Positions 47,914 to 59,639 of a stretch of DNA of 64,000 nt are shown piece by piece (within the stretch, counting starts at the first letter, position 1; every line of letters starts with the position of its first letter). The stretch lies in NCBI GenBank assembly GCA_028386065.3, contig JAKUCV010006838.1:58093-122092 (forward strand). The letters run 5' to 3'. Origin of the DNA: Turnera subulata (taxonomy: Eukaryota > Streptophyta > Magnoliopsida > Malpighiales > Passifloraceae). Both the position numbers and the translations under genes were made by a program. The notes under the pieces are model-generated. The model ran no database searches, had not been told where the DNA came from, and worked only from the letters and a program-made list of their open reading frames with translations.

Positions 47914-47921
47914 GCTTAATA

Positions 47922-50701
47922 TGAAACGCCCCGACCCGAATTTACCGTACACAGTAAACACGAGCCGGAACTGTGACAACCCAACCATATAAGCCCAAGC
48001 ATACATTGTATAAAGCATAACCCTGGCTTAATAGCCCATAATAAAAACAACAATAGAAACTCATCCGGCCCAATGGCCCAATAATAACAAAAGTATGCAC
48101 AGCGGAAGACTTAAAGACTCACTAACACTGTATGCGTAATAGATGCAACCTATGGATCCAAGCCCGTCCAAGGGATAACGCCGCAGTCTGTCTGGAATGC
48201 ACCAAGCCTGTACAACAAACAACTCATCCTATGGGATGAAAGCCCGCAGGTGAGGGGTGAGTCCGAAGTGCTCACGACAATGGAAAGACAATCAATATGA
48301 ACACAAAAATACTCAAGGTCCAAAAATAAGTAAAAACCAACCCAAAAGACTCAAACAAAATCCAATTATCCAATTTTATCTTTTCCGGGCCCCGTCACGG
48401 ATAAGCTAGGGTCGTACCAGGTTATCAACCTGTTCCTGGTGCCAGATCAAAAAGAACCCAGGGATAGACATCCCAAAAATAACAAACCGGGATAGACATC
48501 CCAAGCATAGACATGCTTATCACACGAACCCAGATCATGGCCACCACAAAACAGTCTCTAACCATCCGGTCGTACCTCTACTTACCACGTGACAATTATA
48601 TTACCGTCATTAAAATCAAATCGTAGGGATCAACATCCCCAACCAAAATACCGGGATAGACATCCCATCAAAAATACCAAGGATCGACATCCTTGTCACA
48701 ATTCATTAATTATACCATTACTCTTAATCCGAAAAAAAACACAGAAAATCAACACGGGATAAACATCCCGAAAATACCCAACAAGACTCCGGGATTAACA
48801 TCCCGAACCAAAACACAGCAAAAGCACATTCGACAATGCACAATCATCAAAACATGATAACCGAGTAATATAGGCACATATTGAAGGAAATCCATCCTCA
48901 CCTTGGCCGAATACTTAACTCCGGAAAACAATGACCGGTACGACGCCGGCTCCTCGGGAAACTGCCCGATATCCAAACCTATACCACAAAACCATATATA
49001 CACATAAATGCACATATTCGGTATACTATGATGCCAATACTATGAAATATCCCATCCCGGTTACATATCCTTTATTACTATCTTTTACCGAAAATATTTA
49101 ACCGTACGTATTTCCGAATATAATTTCGGTACCATACTTTAATTAAACTCTTTTCAAAATATATTTTCATAAAATAACTATAATTTCCAAAATAATAATC
49201 TCCATAATTTTCCAGAAAAATAATAACCTATTTATAATTTTCAGAAATTATTTATAAAGTATTTATCTTTTTCTAAATACATATACAATTTTATTTTCCA
49301 ACACAAAATATAATTAACCTTAATTTTCCAAATACATATTTATATACATATACCATAATCATAATTTTTCATACGAAAATAATATACATATTAATTTCCA
49401 GAAATTATTTTAAGGTATATTTATATATTTTTCTAACTAATAATAGTTTTCCAAAACAAAACTTAATTATTTATCAAAGTAAATATATTTATATTTTAAC
49501 AAAAATACCAGAGTTAAATTGGAAATAATTTTCTCAAAATAACTATAAAATTGTTTTCCAAAATATATATCAGATTATTAATAATTAAATATATATATAA
49601 ATATAGTTTTTTTAATAAACGGGCTGGGCCATGAATAGTGCGGCCCAGACCCAACCCAAGGTCAAGCCCAGCACCACTCAGCCCAACCCAACCCAGGCGC
49701 GACCCGTTTCGCGGAAACGGATCCTCACCAATTCCGGGTCTTACCTCCGGGTAGAGCAGCAGCGCAGCGACGACGAGGCGCGAGGGAGGACAGCGAGCTC
49801 ACCAAAGGAAGCGGCGGATGCAGGCGACACCACGTGCGGTGGAAGCTCGGCGCGGCGACGTCAGCCTGAGGCGGCAAGCACGAGAATGATGGATCCGTCG
49901 GGTTGTGCTCGCGGGTCAACGGTTGTGGGAGGCGCGTCTCACAGCGGCGTCGGGCGGAGGCGGCGGGGTTGAGGTCGCGACGCCGTGAGGAACACCAAGG
50001 TGGCGGCGGTGCGTCGAGAGGAGGCCGGGAACTCTTCCCCATGTACAGTAACGAGGGGAGCTGGGGGTGACGCACTGTTACTCTGTATTTTTTTTCTTTT
50101 CTTCCATTTTTCTTATTTTCTTCTTAAAAGAAAAGGAAAAGATAAAAGACTAAAAGAAGAAAAAAAAAGAGAATAATAAAAAAGGAAGAGAAGATAAAAG
50201 AAAAGGTCAAGGAGAGAAGAGAAAAAAAAAGACTAAAAGGACTAAAAAGAGAAAAGAAAAAAAAAAGAAAAAAAAGAGAGAAAAAGAAAAAGAGAGAAAA
50301 GGTCTCTTTTTTTTTCTCTTTTTTTTCTTTCTCTTCACCTCTTCTTCCCCTCCACCGGCTGCTTCTTCTTTTATAACCTGATAAATACTATTACTCATGT
50401 GAGAGCAATAATACAATTCGTCCATATTACGGGCGAGTCCGATCCGGACCAGAAAATAACCAATACCTCCTTAGTTATTTTCCGGTGTGATTTTCCGAGA
50501 AATTCCGAAACCCGAAAAAAAATACCAACTTAGTTCCGAAAAATCCGTGGGAAAATCACGAGCGCGGGAAAACACTCGGTTTCGAAAAACAACTCCCGAT
50601 TTACCTTGAATTAATTACCCAAGATTAATTCAACAGTAAATCACGGTAAATAGACTTCTACAGTCCGGTAAAAATCCAAAATTTTTACCCAGGCTGTTAC
50701 A
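47922..50701 (-). mobile_element. Solo gypsy-type LTR (family 1), 2780 bp
   Basis: Plus-strand ends are tgaaacgccccgacccg and acccaggctgttaca; perfect 5-bp duplication taata (47917-47921 and 50702-50706). Related to the LTRs at 51447 and 56598, with the same palindrome array (gggatagacatccc types, 48470-48810) and GC-rich block (49690-50040). No interior remains. A purine-rich low-complexity tract lies at 50100-50340. Confidence 0.92.
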
Positions 50702-51446
50702 TAATAGGTCATTTGGCACCCCAGTTTGTCCCTCACTTTAATTTTGGCCCCCAGTTATTAAACTAATGATTTTGCACAGTAATTTGTCATCATCTCCTAG
50801 TTTTGGCCCTTGAATCAGTTCACTAATTATATGATGACACATGTCATGATTTTAATAAAAGAAAGAAAGAAACCAATACACTTACCCACACCCATTCCCT
50901 CACCTCATAACCCAAAATTCGTTAAAAACAAAGAAAAACCTCATAACCCAAATTTCATTTAGAACAAAGAAAAACCTCATCGCCCAACAAAATTAATCCA
51001 AAAAAATATCTAATCCAAAAGATTAAATAAAAACTAAAATATTTTTTAATAATGAGCACAAAAAAATATAAAAATATAAAAAAATTATTTTTAACACAGA
51101 AAATATGAATGAAAAAATTTTAATAATATGCAAATAAAAAATTATTAAAAGAGGAAAATAGAAGGAAAAAAAAATATAAACCATGAAAAATAAGAAAAGT
51201 AATACTAAAAAAATTTAGAAAATATTAAAAAATATATAATTAGCACAAAAATATTGTTAAAAAATAATTTAACAATAATATAAAGAGTAATTAATTTTTT
51301 AAAGTTAAAAATGCATCATTGAGCCCTAAAACTAAAAAAATATTAAAAAATAAATAATTAAATAATATGAAATAAAAAACAGAAACATAAGAAATTAATC
51401 AAGAAAACAAATAAAATACTATTATCCATAAAAATAACATTAAAAT

Positions 51447-54193
51447 TGAGACGCCCCGACCCGTATTAACCGTACACAGTAAACACAAGCCGGAACTGTG
51501 ACAACCCGACCCAACAAAGCCCAAGCATACAGTGTGAACAATAACAACCCGGGCCCAACGGCCCAAAATAGTAAACATCGTAAATAACAATACCGGCCCA
51601 AAGGCCCAATAATAGCGAAAACATGCACAGCGGAAGACTTAACAAAACTCACTAATACTGTATGCGACACATGCAAACTATGGATCCAAGCCTGTCCAAG
51701 GGAAACGCTGCAGCCTGTCTAGAATGCACCAATCCTGTACATGAAACAACTCATCCTACGGGATGAAAGCCCGCAGGTGAGGGGTGAGTCCGAAGTGCTC
51801 ACGACAATGGAAAGACGATCAATATGGACACTAAAAATTACTCAAGGTCAACCAAACCAAAAGACTCAACAAAATCCAATTATCCAATTTTATCTTTCCG
51901 GGCCCCGTCACGGATAAGCTAGTGATCAAACCTGGTTATCAACACATTCCGGGTGCCAGACCAAATCAGAGAACCTAGGGATCGACTTCCCAAAAATACG
52001 AACCCAGGGATAGACATCCCAAAAATATATCACGGGATAGACATCCCAGGGATAGACATCCCAAGCATAGACATGCTTATCAAGTAACCCAGGTCAAGGC
52101 CACCACGAAACAGTCTCTAACCATCGCGTCGTACCACTACTACCACGTGACAATTATATTATCGTTATCAAAACCAAATCACAGGGATCGACATCCCTAA
52201 CCAGGATACCGGGATAGACATCCCTATCCAAAAACCAAGAATCGACATCCTTGTCACAATTCATTAATTATTTCATTTAATTTAGTGTCAAAACGACTCA
52301 TGGATAAACATCCAAAAACCGACTTGGGATAAACATCCCGACCACAAACAAGACCATGGGATAAACATCCCGAAACATACCAACAATGCAACATCCAACC
52401 ATGCTATAATCATCGATACAAAATAACCGAGTAATACAGGCACATATTGAAGGAAATCCATCCTCACCTTGGCCGATTACTCAACTTCGGAGACAATGAC
52501 CGGTCCGACGCCGGCTCCTCGGGAAACTGCCCGATATCAAACCTATACACAAAACCATACATACACATAAATGCACATAAAAGTATGTCATGATGCCAAT
52601 TTTACGAATTAATCCCATCCCGATTCTTATTCGTTATTATTTCCATTTATCGAAAATATTTAACCGTACGTATATCCGAATGTAATTCGGTACCATACTT
52701 TAATTAAAACTCTTTCAAAATAATTCCATAAAATAACTATAATTATCCAAAATAATAATTCCTATAATTTCCAGAAAAATAATAATCTATTTATAATTTT
52801 CAGAAAATACATATTGTGTTTATCTTTTTCTAAATACATTTACAATTTAATTTTCCAACACAAAATATAATTAACTTTAATTTTCCAAATACATGTACAT
52901 ATACATATTTATTTACATAAACCACAATCACAATTTCACAGGCAAAAATAATATACATATTAATTTACAGAAATTATTTCATAGTACATATATATTTTTT
53001 TCCAATTTAATAATAGTTTCCTAGACAAAACTTAATTATTTAACCAAGTTAATATATCTATATTTTAACAAAAATACCAGATTTAAATTGGAATTAATTT
53101 ACTCCAAATAACTATATATTTGTTTTCAAAATTATATCAGAAAACGAATAATAAATACATAAATATATATAGTTTTTTTATTTAATCGGACTGGGCCTGA
53201 ACAGTAGACTATTTAAGCCCATGCCCAAGCCACAGTTTCGGCCCAACACCCAGCCCACACTCACACACACAGCCCACGAAATCACAGCCCAGCCCGCGAG
53301 ACCCAACCCGCTGGCATCCGGGTCGCCCACCAAGCAAACGGGTCACACATCCGGGTCGCTCACCTTCACTTGCAGAGGCGCGGCGGCGACGCGTCGAACG
53401 GCATGGCAGCGTCGACTCTGGCGGGGACGAGGCGAGCAGCATGCGGCGGCGACAGGGGAGTCAAGACGGCTGCTGACGACGGTGTGAAAGGGGCGCAGAG
53501 GTGCCGGGTAAGAGAAATAGGCCGTCGGGTTCTCTGCCACCGGAGGCGCGTCAGGAGGCCGGCTCGGGCGGCGTTGGTCGCGTTCGAACGGCGACGGCGA
53601 GAAGGGGGCGACGACGTGGTGGTGTCGCGTGTGGCGGCTGGCGGTGGTGGTGAGGGTCGCTGCAGGTGATGGTGGCCGGCGCTCTTCCCCTCCTCCTCCT
53701 TTTCTTTCTTTTTTTTTCCTTCTACTTTTCTTTCATTTCCCGATTTCCATTTTCCCTTCTCTTCTCTTTTTTTTCTTTTTCTTTTCCTCTTCTTTTTTTT
53801 TCCTCTCCATTTTTTTCCTTCTTCTTTCTTTCTTTTTTTTTTCCTCCTTTCTGCATCTTCACCGGTTTTAATCACTTTTTTTTACTATTCCACTTGTGAA
53901 TCAATAATGAAATTCGTCCGCATTACGCGCGAGTCCGATCCGGACCAGAAAATTGCCGATACCTCCTTAGTTATTTTCCGGTGTGATTTTCCGGGAAATT
54001 CTGAAACCCAAAAAATACCAACTTAGTTCCAAAAAATCCGCGGGAAAATCACGAGCGCGGGAAAAGTCTCGGTTTCGAAAAATAACTCCCGATTTACCTT
54101 GAATTAATTACCCAAGATTAATTCAACAGTAAATCACGGTAAAACGACTTTAACAGTCCCGGTAAAAATCCAAATTTTACCCGGGCTGTTACA
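51447..54193 (-). repeat. 3' LTR (element orientation) of the non-autonomous gypsy-type element
   Basis: Nearly identical to 56598-59344; holds about ten short palindromes such as gggatagacatccc and gggataaacatccc between 51967 and 52375, and a GC-rich block at 53220-53690. Confidence 0.92.
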
Positions 54194-54337
54194 GTCTACC
54201 CACCTTAAAAAGAATTTCGTCCCCAAAATTCCGTCTTATCTTTGGGTCCTACCACGATAAGCTTCTGGCACACTCTGCCAGGTGTCCAACCACAACATGA
54301 GTTACCGCTTATACCCTTAAGCGGCATCTCATCCGCT

Positions 54338-54345
54338 TATAAATA
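54338..54345 (+). promoter_or_regulatory. TATA box of antisense gene 1
   Basis: TATAAATA lies 35 bp before the end of a short leader and 42 bp before the ATG at 54380. It is preceded by gcttaagcggcatctcatccgc-like sequence with a repeated ccgctta motif. Confidence 0.65.
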
Positions 54346-54379
54346 CCAAACCTCACAGCTGAGTCATTCATTCTCAGCC

Positions 54380-54757
54380 ATGGACTCTCCACTTCGTTCT
54401 CGAACGACTTCAGACTCTGAGAACAACAGCTACATCGGCGGCACAGCTTTCCCAACAAGCTCCGATGAAGAGCCTCCGAAGAAGCGGTTCAAGACCAACA
54501 TCATCGGTCTGGAGGAGCACATGGTGGTCTCCCTAAAGCGACGGAAGAAGCGTGCCAGCAAGAAAGCTGAGGACAAGAAAGGCAAGGCGGTAGCTGAAAG
54601 CAGCACACCGCAGCAGAAGTTGACACAACTGAACGTCTCCCTAAGGAAGATCAGCTCGGCGGTGGCACAAATTGAACTGGCGTGCGCGGAGCTCTTCCCG
54701 CACTTAAGGAATGTTCAACAGCTTGTAAAAGACCTTGAGAAGCAAGTAGCTCCTTAG
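54380..54757 (+). CDS. Antisense gene 1: small basic, probably nuclear protein (125 aa)
   Basis: I chose the ATG at 54380, downstream of the TATA box at 54338, although the frame is open further upstream. The protein starts MDSPLRSRTTSDSENNSY, then has an acidic-to-basic junction SDEEPPKKRFKTN and a second basic cluster LKRRKKRASKKAEDKKGK, both plausible nuclear import signals. It ends in an amphipathic helical region (QQKLTQLNVSLRKISSAVAQ, LVKDLEKQVAP) that could form a coiled coil. An aataaataaaataaa stretch at about 54790 may serve as polyadenylation signal. Antisense to the host element; no known family recognised. It could act as a nucleic-acid-binding or regulatory protein of the element, but that is inference. 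Confidence 0.65.
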   Translation: MDSPLRSRTTSDSENNSYIGGTAFPTSSDEEPPKKRFKTNIIGLEEHMVVSLKRRKKRASKKAEDKKGKAVAESSTPQQKLTQLNVSLRKISSAVAQIELACAELFPHLRNVQQLVKDLEKQVAP

Positions 54758-54866
54758 AGCACTTCTTCTCTGTTGTAACACTTTTATGAAATAAATAAAA
54801 TAAATTTCCTTTTTAATCAAAATTCTCTTGTGTTAAGAAATCTTGTGTTAAATAGGAAAACAAAAC

Positions 54867-55496
54867 ATGTCAAGGCAGATTAAAATCAACCATAAGATTA
54901 TAAAATCAAATATAAAGGAATCAAAAATTAAAACTCAGTTAACAAAATCAAAACAGAAAGGAATTAAAACAAAACATGTTTCCATGAACGGTGTTCGTAT
55001 CGGACGTGAACATCCTCGAATCACGAAACGTACCGTACAACTAACGGTGACGTCGGTTAACCTCGTGAAAAAGATACCCGTTATGTCGGATGGCGATGAT
55101 CACGGGCACGTCCTGTGTCCCTCGAAAGACACGTTACCCACTTGTTCGTAATTTCCGCATAAGCCAAAACGTCTGTCAAGCTCGCATCTCTCCACGATGT
55201 CCGAACAGCTGTGAGCTTGTCGCACATGCGCTCTACTCGAGGCACGGTCCCATCCATCTGGCCTCAACGGTCACGGATGCAAGTGGTGAAAGGTGCAAGA
55301 AAATATAGAAAGGCCATAAAAAGAAAAGACAAGGTAGCCAGAGCGAAAGAAAATCAAGAGATAGAAAAGGCTGAAAAACTCTGGCACGGTAATCCGAAAA
55401 CGCGTAAAGTAATAAAGCATTAATTGAAAGCAATGGTAAATTTTCAAAAAGCAAAATCTTCAAAATCAAAAACGGTAATCACACTCCCCATAAGTG
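54867..55496. other. Spacer between the two antisense genes
   Basis: Lys/Ile-rich open frames here follow from AT-rich composition. The stretch includes ggtgacgtcgg (about 55046-55056), with an ACGT core like a bZIP site, and probably holds the promoter of antisense gene 2. Confidence 0.4.
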
Positions 55497-55504
55497 TATA
55501 AAAG
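55497..55504 (+). promoter_or_regulatory. TATA box of antisense gene 2
   Basis: TATAAAAG in gtgtataaaagaagg, 111 bp before the ATG at 55608; the counterpart gene in the Sirevirus-like element has the same octamer 57 bp before its ATG. Confidence 0.7.
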
Positions 55505-55607
55505 AAGGAGCGGTGAAGTGTAAATCACCAAAAGCAATCAAGGCAACAAAACGCTAAAGCAAAGGAAAACACCACGTTCAAAACAAAACCCCACACGTCC
55601 AAACAAA

Positions 55608-56291
55608 ATGCCTGCTCCTTCATCCGTCTTCTTCGTCGAAGGTGCCAATCTCGGCAGGAGAAACCGCCTGGCGTACAGCATGGTCAACGAACGTGCTGAG
55701 GAGCTGCCAAACGAGCTCGGCAGAATGCCACGCCTGGTCTTTGTCGACGAGCTCTACTCCTCAAGATTCTTTGTCACTCCCATGGAAGAGGTGTTCTTCC
55801 TAGAGGACCATGGGACACTGAGGACTTCCTACTTCGGCTCAGCAAACTCCGTGATGTTCTTCATCTCGGATAGGCTTCAAGAGTTCAACCTGGAGTCCAC
55901 TTGCCAGACTGTGGAGCAAGGTGCTTACTACCAGCTCTCAATGACAGCCCAGAGCATACCTAGAATGACTCGGCTACCTCCAACCTGGCCAAAGGTACGG
56001 CTACTGGTGTGGAACTGCAGAGGAGTTGCAAGACGTGCACAGGAATTCTCACGCACCCTGAGGGACTTGAAGAACCAGTACAAGCCCAACATGGTTCTTC
56101 TGACGGAGACGCAGTGGCAACCACGAGACGATCACGGTCTGATTCCACTCCGATTCCCTCAAGCTAACCGGTTCGAGATTCCTGGCCAGCGCGACAGAGG
56201 CGGCATGTGGTTCTCTTGGAGCGACAGAGTCACGGTCAACGTCAATAGCGGCGCAAACAGCTTCCGTGTCAACGTCGTTGCAAACCGTTAA
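55608..56291 (+). CDS. Antisense gene 2: 227-aa protein with truncated EEP-like domain (gypsy copy)
   Basis: Complete 227-codon frame antisense to its element, starting MPAPSSVFFVEGANLGRRNR. It aligns without gaps to 23026-23709; I count about 75 differences in 227. In the first 21 codons 18 amino acids agree, yet 12 of those 18 codons differ synonymously. Conserved blocks: LVFVDE-YSSRFF-TPMEEV (residues 43-62), MFFIS (83-87), MTAQSIPR (112-119), RLLVWNCRG (131-139), LRDLKNQYKPNMVLLTETQW (151-170), IPLRFP, GGMWF-WS. The C-terminal part matches the opening of LINE-type EEP endonucleases with the catalytic Glu of LLTET but lacks the later Asp/Asn/His motifs. Function unknown. Confidence 0.87.
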   Translation: MPAPSSVFFVEGANLGRRNRLAYSMVNERAEELPNELGRMPRLVFVDELYSSRFFVTPMEEVFFLEDHGTLRTSYFGSANSVMFFISDRLQEFNLESTCQTVEQGAYYQLSMTAQSIPRMTRLPPTWPKVRLLVWNCRGVARRAQEFSRTLRDLKNQYKPNMVLLTETQWQPRDDHGLIPLRFPQANRFEIPGQRDRGGMWFSWSDRVTVNVNSGANSFRVNVVANR

Positions 56292-56580
56292 ATGTATTTT
56301 CTTAGTTTTATAAAATATCAAAAAACGTTGTAATATTTCCCTTTTTATAAAATATCAATGTAATGTTTCCCTTTGTATTATCAGTATTTGCAATATTAAT
56401 AATATTTGTATTTTCGCATATTATGGCATCATTACCTCTTATGTATATGTTCCGCGACAGCTGGCGTCCCTTGACTGGATCCAATGCACTAACTAAATGA
56501 TGTAAAATATTAAACAAATGGAGCGAACTATGCAAACAAGGACAACAAACACACAAGGACTTCCCAACAAGACCTAACGC

Positions 56581-56597
56581 CCGCTCCGCTACCAAAA
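56581..56597 (-). other. Primer-binding-site-like sequence
   Basis: Read on the minus strand, ttttggtagcggagcgg follows the LTR end ggcgtttca. It resembles, with mismatches, the initiator-Met tRNA type tggtatcagagc. Confidence 0.55.
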
Positions 56598-59344
56598 TGA
56601 AACGCCCCGACCCGTATTTACTGTACACAGTAAACACAAGCCGGAACTGTGACAACCCGACCCAACAAAGCCCAAGCATACAGTGTGAACAATAACAACC
56701 CGGGCCCAACGGCCCAAAATAGTAAACATCGTAAATAACAATACCGGCCCAAAGGCCCAATAATAGCGAAAACATGCACAGCAGAAGACTTAACAAAACT
56801 CACTAATACTGTATGCGACACATGCAAACTATGGATCCAAGCCTGTCCAAGGGAAACGCTGCAGCCTGTCTAGAATGCACCAATCCTGTACATGAAACAA
56901 CTCATCCTACGGGATGAAAGCCCGCAGGTGAGGGGTGAGTCCGAAGTGCTCACGACAATGGAAAGACGATCAATATGGACACTAAAAATTACTCAAGGTC
57001 AACCAAACCAAAAGACTCAACAAAATCCAATTATCCAATTTTATCTTTCCGGGCCCCGTCACGGATAAGCTAGTGATCAAACCTGGTTATCAACACATTC
57101 CGGGTGCCAGGCCAAATCAGAGAACCCAGGGATCGACATCCCAAAAATACAAACCCAGGGATAGACATCCCAAAAATATATCACGGGATAGACATCCCAG
57201 GGATAGACATCCCAAGCATAGACATGCTTATCAAGTAACCCAGGTCAAGGCCACCACGAAACAGTCTCTAACCATCGCGTCGTACCACTACTACCGCGTG
57301 ACAATTATATTATCGTTATCAAAACCAAATCACAGGGATCGACATCCCTAACCAGGATACCGGGATAGACATCCCTATCCAAAAACCAAGGATCGACATC
57401 CTTGTCACAATTCATTAATTATTTCATTTAATTTAGTGTCAAAACGACTCATGGATAAACATCCAAAAACCGACTTGGGATAAACATCCCGACCACAAAC
57501 AAGACCATGGGATAAACATCCCGAAACATACCAACAATGCAACATCCAACCATGCTATAATCATCGATACAAAATAACCGAGTAATACAGGCACATATTG
57601 AAGGAAATCCATCCTCACCTTGGCCGATTACTCAACTTCGGAGACAATGACCGGTCCGACGCCGACTCCTCGGGAAACTGCCCGATATCAAACCTATACA
57701 CAAAACCATACATACACATAAATGCACATAAGAGTATGTCATGATGCCAATTTTACGAATTAATCCCATCCCGATTCTTATTCGTTATTATTTCCATTTA
57801 TCGAAAATATTTAACCGTCCGTATATCCGAATGTAATTCGGTACCATACTTTAATTAAAACTCTTTCAAAATAATTCCATAAAATAACTATAATTATCCA
57901 AAATAATAATTCCTATAATTTCCAGAAAAATAATAATCTATTTATAATTTTCAGAAAATACATATTGTGTTTATCTTTTTCTAAATACATTTACAATTTA
58001 ATTTTCCAACACAAAATATAATTAACTTTAATTTTCCAAATACATTTGCATATACATATTTATTTACATAAACCACAATCACAATTTCACAGGCAAAAAT
58101 AATATACATATTAATTTACAGAAATTATTTCATAGTACATATATATTTTTTTCCAATTTAATAATAGTTTCCTAGACAAAACTTAATTATTTAACCAAGT
58201 TAATATATCTATATTTTAACAAAAATACCAGATTTAAATTGGAATTAATTTACTACAAATAACTATATATTTTTTTTCAAAATTATATCAGAAAACGAAT
58301 AATAAATACATAAATATATATAGTTTTTTTTATTTTATCGGACTGGGCCTGAACAGTAGACTATTTAAGCCCATGCCCAAGCCACAGTTTCGGCCCAACA
58401 CCCAGCCCACACTCAAACACACAGCCCACGAAATCACAGCCCAGCCCGCGAGACCCAACCCGCTGGCATCCGGGTCGCCCACCAAGCAAACGGGTCACAC
58501 ATCCGGGTCGCTCACCTTCACTTGCAGAGGCGCGGCGGCGACGCGTCGGCATGGCAGCATCGACTCTGGCGGGGACGAGGCGAGCAGCATGCGGCGGCGA
58601 CAGGGGAGTCAAGACGGCGGCTGACGACGGCGTGAAAGGGGCGCAGAGGTGCCGGGTAAGAGAAATAGGCCATCGGGTTCTCTGCCACCGGAGGCGCGTC
58701 AGGAGGCGGGCTCGGGCGGCGTTGGTCGCGTTCGAACGGCGACGGCGAGAAGGGGGCGACGGCGTGGTGGTGTCGCGTGTGGCGGCTGGCGGTGGTGGTG
58801 AGGGTCGCTGCAGGTGATGGTGGCCGGCGCTCTTCCCCTCCTCCTCCTTTTCTTTCTTTTTTTTTTTCCTTCTACTTTTCTTTCATTTCCCGATTTCCAT
58901 TTCCCCTTCTCTTCTCTTTTTTTTCTTTTTCTTTTCCTCTTCTTTTTTTTTCCTCTCCATTTTTTTCCTTCTTCTTTCTTTCTTTTTTTTTTCCTCCTTT
59001 CTGCATCTTCACCGGTTTTAATCACTTTTTTTTTACTATTCCACTTGTGAATCAATAATGAAATTCGTCCGCATTACGGGCGAGTCCGATCCGGACCAGA
59101 AAATTGCCGATACCTCCTTAGTTATTTTCCGGTGTGATTTTCCGAGAAATTCTGAAACCCGAAAAATACCAACTTAGTTCCGAAAAATCCGCGGGAAAAT
59201 CACGAGCGCGGGAAAAGTCTCGGTTTCGAAAAATGACTCCCGATTTACCTTGAATTAATTACCCAAGATTAATTCAACAGTAAATCACGGTAAAACGACT
59301 TTAACAGTCCCGGTAAAAATCCAAATTTTACTCGGGCTGTTACA
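56598..59344 (-). repeat. 5' LTR (element orientation) of the non-autonomous gypsy-type element
   Basis: Same length as 51447-54193 and differing at scattered single bases (for example gaaacg against gagacg at the end). Confidence 0.92.
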
Positions 59345-59639
59345 AAAATATAAAAATATAATATAAATCAGAAAAATTAATAAAAAAACTATTACTATGC
59401 AAAAAAAATTAAAATAGGAAAATATAATATTAACATAAAAAATATTATATAAAATAAAAAATACTTAACAATAATATAAAAATATTAATTTTGTAAAGTG
59501 TCGCCTATTACGTTCTGGTCTATTTGCTATGACTTTTGGCTTGCACATAGCATAGCCTCATAATTGGTTATTTACTTAACTTTATACTAACTCTGCATAT
59601 GGCCTTGAAAAAAAATGCTTCCAAATGGAGTTTCTTCAA

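Larger units (their letters stand above)
51447..59344 (-). mobile_element. Complete non-autonomous gypsy-type element with two antisense genes
   Basis: Two 2747-bp LTRs (51447-54193 and 56598-59344) of equal length and near identity, flanked by the perfect duplication aaaat (51442-51446 and 59345-59349). The related locus near 62217 shows the empty site. On the element strand (minus) a primer-site-like ttggtagcggagcgg follows the LTR at about 56581-56595, and a purine-rich tract ttttaaggtgggtagac precedes the other LTR at 54194-54212. The 2.4-kb interior has no gag or pol; it carries two genes on the opposite strand, each with a TATA box. Matching LTRs imply recent insertion, so the machinery must come from a partner. 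Confidence 0.92.

Noticed and set aside
53629..53899. Phe/Ser/Leu-rich ORFs (also 58777-59058)
   Set aside because: Pyrimidine-rich low-complexity tract of the LTR.
54867..55423. Lys-rich ORFs between the antisense genes
   Set aside because: No conserved counterpart, no TATA-linked start and strongly compositional; treated as spacer.
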